Shown here piece after piece: positions 1 to 11,600 of a stretch of 64,000 nucleotides of DNA. Each line of letters starts with the position of its first letter. The first letter of the stretch is position 1. The DNA comes from Nereocystis luetkeana (taxonomy: Eukaryota; Sar; Phaeophyceae; Laminariales; Laminariaceae): assembly GCA_031213475.1 (NCBI GenBank), contig JARUPZ010000017.1:9923087-9987086 (forward strand), in the 5' to 3' direction. A program made the position numbers and the translations under genes. The notes beneath the pieces were generated by a model. It was not told where the DNA came from. It ran no database searches and worked only from the letters and a program-made list of their open reading frames with translations.

Positions 1-2575
1 TCATCGTGAGGCGCGGAATTGTAAGTGGCAGGGGCGTAAGGGTGAAACGTCGACAAAAGGCCGACGCGAAACACCAAGCCGAAAGGCGTTCGTAAGAGGG
101 TGCAGCACGCCGGCTAAACGCTAGTGTGACGTGCAGAATAATTGCACGTTGCCTCAAATGACCGACAGGTCGACCTACAGTACCAAGCCAACCCCACGCC
201 TACCTACCCCCCCCCCCCCCCCTCTCCCCCGATGAAATACCCCCCCTTCCCCCAAGACTAAAAGCAAGTCTTCAACTCCTGAAGAAACAATGGACTTTGG
301 GCTTAAACGTAGTCGACAAAGTGTGCTCTGATCCAGTGCACCATCGAGAAAGTCACGCGATTGTTCTTTCCTGACCCCTCAGCTGGCGGGGATTTTGCGA
401 CAGTGCACTTCGGTAATGCTCATTTTTTTAGAAAACGAGGGGGAAATCCTCTCCAAGGGCGATAACGAATGATCGTGTCCTAGCCGCAAATTAAATGCCT
501 CATTATTTTGTGGAACACCGGCAGAATACCTTTTCCCGTCAAGAGGTCCTGCTCTCCCACAAAATGCGTTGAGCGAGGAGCTGAGCATATCTGAGTCATG
601 ACTGTATTACCGACCACTTTATGGGTTGCAGCATTTACAGATGGTAGAGGCAAGAGCATCCGCTGGACTAACAAAAGCACCAGTTCGTCAAGATAACCCA
701 AGTGGTGTCAATGGCTGAGTTCGATACCTTGTGCCAACACGAGTGAATTACGCGAGTTCATCTCTCCCCAAGGGAACTCTCTTGTAAACAAATATCTCGC
801 TGTAAACAAACAATTTACGGAAAGAGGGAGAGCGTGAGTTAGCAAAATTGGATGAAAATCGATGAGCAGCGTTAAAGCTGAATCCTACGCGCGGTAAAAC
901 TGGAGGCATGTACGGGGCATGAGGGACGACCCCTGTGGCCACGCCTTGTCCCGAAGCTGGAATACAGCAACGAGATTGGGCAAGGTAACGCCATGCCATC
1001 GTACTGGTTACGAAGAGCACAGGGTGCACACACACATCAAATCAGATACTACACGATGAAACAGATCGTGCTCTAGTGGGTCTCTGATTTTGTAGCGCGC
1101 CTACACGCCTTGCGGTTTCCGTTGGCTGGGTGTCCAGTGGGCCAGCTTTTCCACGTACGCTTCATTCGAACCTTCCACACATGGTACGAATGGCGCGACT
1201 CGAATACGAGGAACAAGCACACACTAATGATGACTACAGCAACCCTCCTCCCCTTCTCTATCTTCATCTCAGAGAGATACAAGCACTGCGCCGTGGTTAC
1301 AAGGGAGAATGCACTTTTATAGTAGTGCAGCATGGACAAGACACACCGCAATATCATACCGACGTACTGAATGGGGCATAAACAGCACACACCCGGCAGC
1401 AAATCAGACACATTCAACGGGGCAACAAGGAGAAAAGCGTCTCTGTGTTTGGCAGCACGCGATACAAGCCCCTGTTTCGATGGGCTGAGTGTCCCGTTCT
1501 CCAGTTAGTTCTTCGTATGCATTTCGTTCGAAGCGTCAATGCCCCATGACCGCACGAGGACGAAAGAGTACCGACTGCACGCCCCTGTTGCGATATTCAT
1601 CCAGAACATACTTCAAGCTCACTCACCCCGTCCGGCTCGTGTAACGGCTTCGGCAGCTTGGGGTGCTTGAATATTTATGCTGTATCAGTGCCTCTTCGGG
1701 GGTATTCATGCCTACGAAACTTATACGCTTCCAAGGCCCATATATCCGTGTATATCCGCGCTTCCCAGACGTTACGGTTTCGTTTCGCAGCCACTGACAG
1801 TGTGTTCCTATTATCAGAGAGATGGAAGCTAACGCTTCCCGTGTAAATGGTGTAAAGGCATTGGTGCCGCGCGATACTGGAGTCCTGTCGCCGCGCCCGG
1901 GTCACGCTGCGATGATTCATTCTTTCGTCAAAGAAAGGTGAGCTTGCGATGCCCATCATACGGCATGTATCCACGACTCCAAGATTCACCGGGTATATCA
2001 AGTAGCATCCACTGAGCTGTCGTGGTCAGCCGCAAATTTTTTGCAGTGTCAAACATGGGATACTTCGACCATATCGGATGCGTATGACTCTCCACAATAT
2101 GGAGGCCTGTACCAATATTCCTACAGCATCATAGCCCAACGTGTCTGACGTCCGATGCTGTCAGCGGGTAAACAAACGGAAACAAGTTGAACGGCTTTAA
2201 ATCAGTTTCAGCGTGTATAGTAGACAAGTACTGCGCTGTGTATACAACCCACTCATTCCTTGGCCAAAGTTACTACTACTACTACTAACTGCTGTAAAGG
2301 TAATCGGGTCTATTTCCTCGTACGCTCCAAGCTGCCGAGTATATTTTGTCGAAGTTGACTGACTGTAGCGTCGTGGCGGGCCATATCCGATTAGTCCCCT
2401 ACCCACCCACCCTCCACCCACTCTTCACCGGCCGTCCATTGCAAACACAACAAGAGTTGGTCCCGCCCAGGTGTTACTCTTGTTGAGTCGCGTTAGGCCA
2501 CGCCGCCCTGCTCACTTTAGTCACCTTCACTGGTTGTACTGCTGGCACATATAAATTATCGCCTCAATCATCACC
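1..2575. other. Left flank, no gene recognised
   Basis: No frame here gives a recognisable protein. There is a C-rich homopolymer near 208-222, a diverged tandem similarity between about 1090-1200 and 1450-1560, and a short TAC-type microsatellite near 2270-2290. The last few hundred bases should include the promoter and 5' leader of the gene starting at 2576. Confidence 0.5.
2550..2557 (+). promoter_or_regulatory. Possible TATA-like box upstream of gene 1
   Basis: The sequence TATAAATT lies 26 bases before the start codon at 2576. If it were a true TATA box, transcription would start almost at the ATG, leaving nearly no leader. It may therefore be chance AT-rich sequence. The paralogue at 44430 has no match at the same place. 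Confidence 0.2.
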
Positions 2576-2659
2576 ATGGTTCGCACTTCCTCACTGGGAT
2601 CAGCTCTGCTCGTCGCGGCTTCTGCGCTCACCGTCTCCAACGCCCACCTAGAGTACACG
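2576..2659 (+). CDS. Gene 1 exon 1: signal peptide
   Basis: This exon encodes 28 residues, almost wholly the signal peptide plus the first mature residues HLEYT. The ATG has a good context (caccATGG), and the first eleven coding bases match those of gene 2. The donor follows as GTGAGA. The frame stays open into the intron to 2785, but homology with gene 2 stops at the donor. Confidence 0.85.
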
Positions 2660-5600
2660 GTGAGAGATACCACACTCACCGCAGCAAGCAGCAGCAGCAG
2701 CAACAGCCGCCGAGCACAACCCTCTATTTTTCTTGTTGACCTGTTGACACATTTTTACTGCGATGACCTCGAGATTTTCCTATAGTAGTACTGTAGTAGT
2801 AGTAGTAGTTGAACTGCCTCAGCCCCTCAACTACTGCATGCAGTATATACTGTGCAATCCATGCCGTGCTAGGGTAGGGGGGGCGGCACGTTTGGGGGCA
2901 GACTTATTCTATGTATTGGTGCTAAATATGTTTGCAATCTCACTCGTGGTATATGACCGATACAACTGCATGTTCGAACCATGGCGTTGCTCATCGATCT
3001 TACGAGCATATTGGCAGGTAAATCATGCAGCAGTATGTATCGAGAGTTACGTGATTGATAATATGCCCCAGGTATACACGTATGGCGACCTATTGTACTG
3101 CTGTACGAGAGCGCATGCTACAGTAGTATAACTCTAATGAAGCTATCTATAGCAAGCCCTCGCGTACCGTCGCGTGATTTGTGTGGAACTCTGATAAAGC
3201 TTCTGCGTACTTATAGCAAGCCGTCGCGTACCGTCGCATGATTTGTGTGGTCGCGTATCCGACGTGAATAGCGAATGTTGGCCCCCAGCGGTGCGTTTCG
3301 AAGCCGTATAGAGGCAAGAGGTGGCGAAAGGTCGATGGATTGTATTGTATGTGTGCTACTCCCCCGTACGTGTATTCGACTATCTCAGGTTTGGTCCAAA
3401 GTCATACCGTTTTGCCGCGCGCGATTGTCGTCTGTCCTATGTCCCAATGGTCTGTTACTTACCACGGGGGACCATAGTAAATAGGACCAAATGTTGATAG
3501 CAACAATAGGTAAATGTCTAGTGTTTTGCGTGTCACGTAGGTTCTCATTACTGTAGTCCCGCGCAAAAATACTTTTTTTTTCTCACTGTAGCATCAATAC
3601 GAAGGACAGAAACGTTCAGGTATTATACACGAATGAGTGATGGTGATGTTCTTACAGTAATAATACGGGGGGCCATAGTAACTACTGTAGGACCAAATAT
3701 TATAGGTAAAAAAGGGTAACGATATAGGTTTTTGTGTTTACCGTAGATCCTACATAGTATGGTCCCCCGTAACTGACCACTTCCCTGAAATCCTGCCTGC
3801 GGTCTCACATACAGACTGTAGACAAAAACGCATCTAGACGGGAGAAAAGAATCAAGTTCGGAATCGTGCGCACGGCAGTAGTAGTATCATACCAGTTCAG
3901 TCCGTAAGGGAAACGGTACAAACCAGCTGTGGCATGCCATCCCGTATCACTTGCGAACAACAAACATTGTGGTATATACTATGCATATCGATGGCATGAC
4001 TGATAGGAACACTCGAAACAAGAGAAAAAGAAACATCAGCAGAAACGGACGAAGAGAGAAAAGACCGAAGACATGAAGGAGCAAGATGAAGGGAGTATTA
4101 TACCTGGTAAGAAAGAAGAACGAAGTAAAGTACGCCCTCAGGACGCAGACCGATTTTCCAGGAGAAGGTTGCTGGTTAGGGTTATGGGATCAGACCTATG
4201 ATATCTCCAACATAAAAACGTGGGAAGGAGATCAGACGGAAGGCAGGACGACGAAAAGGCGGTAGAGGCGAAAAACCAACAGCTGAGAAAGAACGAGTAG
4301 TCCTATGTCCTGTTGGTAGGTCAAGGACGACACAACCGGCACGAAGAGGACAGATAAAAACGGAACAAGGAAAAACGTCAAGAATATCAGGAGAAAATAT
4401 TAAAAATAACAATCGGTCACTCAAATATAACAATAAAGGTGATGCAGCACGACAGGGTACGGGGAGGGGGGGGGGCATCGACTCGGCAGGGAGAAGGGCA
4501 TGACAACAACTAACTGAAAGAAAAGAAAGGAGAGAAAAGTATGTACATACTGAACGATATGGACTGATGGCACATATGAACTGTGGGAAGTGAGTTGCTG
4601 TTCTTCTCGTTGCCCCGTGTGAAGTTGTGCACCTGATCGCGCCGCCGAAACACGAGCGGAAGTTCAATTTACGGCAAACGAAGCCAAGTTCAACTGCTGA
4701 GAGCCGAACTGAACGTCGCCACGCGTCGCCGCTGCTGCAGTTTCTTTACTTACGTTGGACTGATATGTTTCACCACCGCATTCATGCTATTATAGACAAT
4801 ATGCCTTTGCATGTTATGTCGTTGGGTTTTCAAACCACTTAGCCGCTTGCTGGACAACAACACCCCTCTCCCACAGCATATCTGCGTGCGAACAGCAGTA
4901 GGAGCGAATCGTAACTGTTCTCTCATCATATCTGGTGGGAAAGAGACGAACAAAACGGGCCGACATCAGCATCGGTCACATCACGCCTAAGCTGCATGAA
5001 AGTACAAACAGCAGTAGTAGTCGCCTCTCTATAGTGCCCGTTGCGTAGTACTGGTTGCTTTCCGCGTGGTACATTTCGGACTAAGCAGTGGTATATGTCG
5101 GACTAAGGATTGATATATATCGGACTAATCAGTGGTCCATATCAGACCAAGGAGTGTAGCAGTGTGCGGAGAGTGGTACCAGTTTCCGCTCTAATGTCGG
5201 GATTGGTGACTTGGGCATATCCGGCACTCTGTAGGGAGACGACTACCGCAGTATAAAAAAAGGGTTGGAGGACAACTTTTTCAGACAACCATTCATCACA
5301 GAGAGCCCAAGGAAATTTCCCAAGGAAGTTGGGAGGCTTCACGGCCCCACTGGGGACGAGGTTTGTAGCTACCGTGTATGACTTCGTACGGCTCCGCGAC
5401 ATCTTTGAGTTATGTACCGTATGCCACCCTTCGAGCCAACAGCTGCGCTTTTGGGTAGGAAATCATTGTAGTCAATATCAACGAAGGCGCAACAATTTCA
5501 AGGTTCCTCTCCCGCGCACTCTTTGCCAACTGGCACAACATGTGAATCGATTAAAAAAATGTGATTGAATAGAACAGAAAAAACCGTACCTGGTATAGTG

Positions 5601-8600
5601 CACGAAGTGCCGCTTCAAACGATTCGAATATTGTCCATCAACTATCGCTCTCATCTTCATATTCTCCCGTTTGTTCTCTTGCACCTACTTCAAGGTGCCG
5701 CTGTTACCTAGTTTCACTTGTTTGTACTATGCAATGAAGATGCAACAGCAGCAGAATTCAATTGGAACTTAAAGGTTTATTGCATGTATCATACCCGTTT
5801 GATTGGTACAATATGGCTGATGTACGACGTGAACCATTGAACGTAATTGTTGGGCAAATGCCAAAATCGGGTATACCCCATTCGTTTGACCCTCCCATGT
5901 TTACCAATCCGATAACCGTCCGCCACCCACATCACATATACCTGATTTTTGCTAAACCCTTTAAGGGTTGTCTTTCACGAACAGCAGGAGCACCTGTAGA
6001 TAGGAAACCAACATCATTCCAGACAACCAAAGAGAAAAAAACGTGTGTACATGTCACCCAAAAACATCTACACGAAGACGAACGAGCTCTACTGAATTTG
6101 GACATGGGACCGTGTGATTGAAAGCGTAAACGCTCTGCGTTCAGCCACCCGGTATCTATCTACTAACCTGTGCCATAGACTGATGTATTTTGCTATGCAT
6201 GAGTAGACACATAACTACGGAACTAGATTATTTGTAAAACTACCGAAATCGGCCCTCGCCTCCGAGACACGATGCGAGCTAGACCGAGGCCGCCCTTAGT
6301 AGGATCGAACAGGTCGAGTTGCGGCACGCCCACCACACCGCGCTCCGTGAGGTGGACATCATCTCATGTCGGGTTGGTTTCGGCTCGAAACTTACTGTAC
6401 TATGAAACTGACTTCAACACCTCGGAGAGTCGAGCTCTTGCGTCCTGATGTAACTGTTTATAACCCCTATCGTATTTCATATTGTCCGTGATGTTCCGTT
6501 GCTTCTACAGTTAATAACCGTGTTCAAGTGCGCGCTTCACGACAATCGTTTCGATTTTTAATAACAGCATGTGTTGTCCTTTTCTTCGACCTCTCCGGTC
6601 GCTTCGTTCCATTCTAGTGACAACCTTATGTTTGGTCCTCACCATCGAGGTTAGCTCTTTCTTATTGTACGTCATATTTTTGGACACGCTGTGGGGGCTT
6701 CCATGTACGCAGTAGATGCGTGCGCAGCAAGCAGATGGCGAGCAATTCCAGTCCCCCCTTCTCTATGCGTTAAGAGTGCAGTTTCCCCCATGTGGGAAGA
6801 TTCATGAGCGACTTGCGCCACCAGCCCTACAGCAGCAAGTCTCGTGTACCGCGGTGCAGGACACTTGACGAACCATAGCTCAAAGGACGAGGAGCAGAGC
6901 ATATCAGAGGGAAATAAATGTATACGCCAGCGCGCGTAGGTTGGATCTGCTTAAGCACACACGTTTCTCCCAAACATGACCCCCAGGCTCGGCAAGAGCA
7001 TCATTGATATTTTCGTGTTGTACGTTATTTTTTATATCCTATTTAATCTAGTTGCCTGACATCCCTAGCTCCCTCCCGTTCGTCTCAGTATGTGGGACTG
7101 CATAGGCGGCACCTCTTACCCCCCCCCCCCCTACTACCGCTATTATTGCCTACAGATATATCGCGGGAAATGATCAGCCACTGTCCCCCTCGTCGACTCG
7201 CGTCATATTGTGTGTATAGATGCCTTGGACCGCCATGGGCATGCACCATACGTCTAGCTTAATATGTAATCTGACGATGCTTGTTCCCATCACACTACCT
7301 AAACGCTAGAGAGAAGCTACCACCTACCTGGGGAATTAAGACTCCTGGAGGATACTCACGACTAAACTCCCCCAATACAGTTAGTTTCCCGAAATGATGA
7401 CGCTTATACTGACCCCTACGAAATCGCGTTGGACCTCGTGTACTCGCGCGTTCGCGTGCTTCTTGTCGGCCAGATCCGAGTGAGGAACCTGACCTACCAG
7501 CAACCCTTCTCCCCTGTCTTCTTGATGGCTCATACCTCTGTGAGTGGTATTTTAGTGGGGGTCGTGGTACCGTAGGAGTTCAACTTTGTGGGGTTTTTGC
7601 TTCCCCCTGGCGGGGCTTTTCAACCATCGAGCTGTCATAAATACGCCATGATGTCTAAACGGTATGCGTGATCGAAGTCGACGTTCATTCCGTGTGTGGT
7701 TTGCTGGTCAGTGACAAGGATACACCGAATGAGGACCGATCGATCTCAGAACTGCGACGTGCGACCAGGATTTTGCAATCCTCGTATGTAATCGATGGGT
7801 GTGGGGGAGGGGGTCTGAGTAAATGGCAGCAGTGCAAGCTACGAGTTTTTATCAGAGTCACTATCAAGGACTCGCGTTCCTGACAACCCGTCGCTCGTTT
7901 TGACGGGCTGTGACACTCGCTTTGGTCATGGCCTATAGTCAAGATAGAGGAGCCCACCTATGGATGTGTTCATATTCCAGATTACAGTTGATTTCGGGAA
8001 GTCACCGCGTTCGATACGCCAGCTACAAAGCGAATGACATATACCGTGGGCCCGTAGATAGCATGGGGATCGCCCCGTCCACGTTCCCAAACGAGGGTGT
8101 GCGGCAGGAGTTTTCGTCTGTTGAGTCGCGTTTCTTCAAAAACATGAGAACAGACGTGGGTTGGGAGAATTTCAAGTACAAGTGGATCGGAGCGCAGTCT
8201 CAACGTCATGGCTTAGACGAGCACGCATAGGTTTGCGACACCGGCTGCGCTTGTATGTATGCTGTGTTGTAGGGCAGTATCCTGAAATCGGCGTCGTGTA
8301 GCAGTCCAATGAGCTGATCTCGATGTCGGAAGTGTGGTTGAGGGTGCTGTATTTCCGCCCTTCATTTCTCTCGTTTCGTGACACACGGATACGACGTTTC
8401 CGTGTCGCAGACATCCCGAATGTGCATCTCTTTCGAAACTGATCATCGGGAAAAGGCTAGCCGTTGCGCTGATCCAATACCTTGGGTGGTCCAGGGGTGT
8501 GTCGAGTGACAAACGTGACCGCCTTGCCAATATCCTGTGTTGTATCGGATATACCTGAGGGAAGGCTCAAAGCGCCTAAAATACTGCATTTGGTACGTAC

Positions 8601-11600
8601 GGTAATTTACTCGTACTCGTATTACATGTACGTAGCAAGTTCTACTACAGCAAAGGCTGCCGGGGATGTTTTTGCTTTTCTCGTACGTACGTTCGCTTTG
8701 TGGAATGAATCGCTTGACAGGAGTACGGAAATCGCAACAATACTAGTTGTAACAAATATTTTAACGAACTCACACAAACATAACCTGCCTCTACGTTGAA
8801 CACCCGCGTGCCGAACCTCTCCCCTATATTTGCTCCCGTGCAACCTGTAAAACCGGGCAAACCGATGTGTTAAGCCGGTTCAACAGGTCCAACTGTTGAT
8901 GTGATCTAAACCATTGATTGCTAGCTTTGTTTAGGAATAAATTCTCCTTTCACGCGTCTGCTGGGTTTAAAAATTACGCAGTGAACTCGGCATTTCTCCC
9001 TGGTTCCCATCTCTACCCCCGGCGAAAGTTCTTGTCAAGACTGAACGTCTACCCCCCACCCCCTTGGCTGCCCCCGCCACTTCTGACGTTTACGCCTGTC
9101 GCATGTGGACAGAAGATAAACCCTTTCAGAGAAGGCTTGCCGGCGAACTTCTTTGTCAAGCAGGTGGCTGAGACCGGCACGTTTCCTGACATTGACGTGA
9201 GTACAAAAATCGCGCCATGCTCTTTACCTTGATATACATACATTTAGTTCGGGCCGTGCTCTTGACACTACAGCTATCGTGCCGTACCCTTGACCTCAAC
9301 TAATACCTTCAATCGCAGAACGATCTTGACAATGATGTAAGAAACATAATCGCATCATGACGTTGGCGCCGAGGCAAGAACATCGAGGCCAGGACCTCGG
9401 TTCGATGGTTGCCTGAGAACGTTGCTGCTCTCTGTGTTTGGGTCGGAACACATTGATAACGACGCAGTGGACTGGAATGTAGACCCGTTGGGTTTTTCAC
9501 GCGCAGGTTCTTGTCTTCCGGTCAACCTCAACATCAGTGGAAATATGTGTGAGCAAGGGATCTGCACCGCCGTGCCTATAGGGCAAGAGGTGGAGCGTCC
9601 AGCCCCACACACTTGTATAGATAGAATGTCTCCAAGTATTGTGTATGTTTACCCCCCCCATGGGATAACGACTTGAGTGTTCAATGCTGCAAAAAATTGA
9701 CTGCGGCGTGCGACAAACACCTCTTGGCCCGAGGGACCACAAAAGCTTTAGGTTATAGCGTTGCCATATGACGCGTCGAATGGGGTAAACTACCAACCGG
9801 TCACTCAGAGCGGGGTGCGCCACACCACACGAGACCATACGAGCACAACCAATATGTCAGGGGCGTATAGGCGCTGTGGGTCCACACAAATCCTGACTGT
9901 CCGGGCTACGATAGCTACTCTAGCTGAGGGGTTACATTCAGTTTTGCAGAGCAGATGCAACGATATCACCACCGTCGAGCGTCCGTTCTGATGAAGGCAC
10001 GGCGAACGAAGGAAGCAATGAAGTCGTCACAATGACCTTTCTGTTGACTTCCGTGGGCGACGTGAGGTCTGCGTGAGTTTGCTACGGTACATACCGTATA
10101 CCAGGTAGTGCGTTGAAGTTGCACGGGGGGGCAATCGTCTTTCTGCGCGGGTTGTACCGAAAGCGCCAACGGTTCTCAAGCTCAACGTTACAGTTTGGAA
10201 AGCTCTCGACCCGATGGTTACGAGGAGACCATGTTCGGTGTTGGTAACCGTCTCGTTTGGGAGCGATCGAGCGTCGAAAGTCGACCGCACCCCTGTGCGA
10301 CCTATACGTTAGCTACGACACTCGGAGATACCCCGGGAGCAACTAAGTGATTTTGGTGAGACAAGGAAATATAAACGGGGTTATCCGGACCACATACCCC
10401 GCTGGACTACTCCCTCTATGGTTTTACGTAGCTCATAGCTGAGGCTTGGTCTGGCAAATATAAGTGCAACCTCGGCGGTGGGAAGATATGGCCGGCAACA
10501 GTAGTGCACTCGAAGAAACACGCAGGCAGCCGTTTAGACCGCATATTTCTACTGTTTCGGATTCGAGGATCGATACTATAGCTCATATCGTCCTTTGGTA
10601 TGTATTGCGCGGCATGCAGATCACGTCGTCTTCCGCAGCTACATTGTTTCATCACAGCAGCACTTGTTTCATCCTACTTACAAATATTCTGTCTCGCATA
10701 AAATTGAGTCTGCAAGTGTACTCCGAGGCACAAGCTTGACACGGCCCTCCGGATTGTTCGTGTACGTCTGTGTCGTTGTAAGTAGGCGATCATCTTGGAA
10801 ACGGATGCCACTCCTTTCGTGTGTGGGTTCGTCGTGGGTTCAGCCGGCGTAATGCCCGGAGAAACCCAGCGCTTGACCCTAACTGTCGACGACGACATTT
10901 GCGAAGGCGGTGGAATCATCTCCATGGTTAGCATGCTCGGTGAGCACACTCATATTCTTGCAGCACAACAAGAATGCACAAGTTGAATATATGGATGCTT
11001 CGTAGGAGTATCAAAATCCCTGTTGTGCCACCTCACCTTCGATGTATACCATCCGCGAAGGTGAACCTGTATACGTAGCGTGCAGGCGCTCGTCACGTGC
11101 GATTGCCTACGCGTTGGCCAGACGCTGGTGGTTTTGGAACCTCGTAGTCTCCTACCGATGGTAAGTCCAATGGCTTACTGTAGTATGTTTGACCAATAAT
11201 AGGGTTGCAACATAATCAATCTTTGACTTTTCGGTGGGCCCTCGGTGGAGGATTTTGGTCAGTTAGAATGATTTGATCACACTCGTACACCTCCCACTGG
11301 ACAACCGCTCCAGTATGGCTACCCTGTATGCATCTCACCGGAGGCTTCCGTTGGCTTCGCTTCGTGTAGAGCCGACAAGACCAGCCAATACCGTAAACAA
11401 CCAAGCCAAAACATCAGAAGCTACAAAAGGACGCCCCGTATGGCTTACGCTCATATTTCTGGTGCCTATAAACAAACTGGAAACACAGTCACTAAAGGTC
11501 AGGCGTCAGAACGATTGTTTGTACATTTACTTGCCGGTCACACAGTTGCTAGCTGTAACACAGCCACGCCTACTCCACCGTAGATTGGCTCGTGTACACT

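Larger units (their letters stand above)
2660..7473 (+). other. Gene 1 intron 1 (4.8 kb)
   Basis: Phase 0 intron from GTGAGA to CCAG. It holds a TAG microsatellite near 2780-2810, a tandem duplication of about 64 bp at 3140-3253, two small MITEs at 3464 and 3665, a purine-rich tract at about 4010-4580, and a short minisatellite at 5069-5157. Open frames at 4182-4667 (minus) and 5762-6121 (plus) look like chance. Confidence 0.7.

Noticed and set aside
4182-4667. 161-codon minus-strand open frame
   Set aside because: It is the complement of a purine-rich tract, giving a Phe/Leu/Ser-rich translation with no domain; it lies in intron 1 of gene 1.
5762-6121. 119-codon plus-strand open frame in gene 1 intron 1
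   Set aside because: No homologue recognised, no counterpart in gene 2, and length within chance expectation for this composition.
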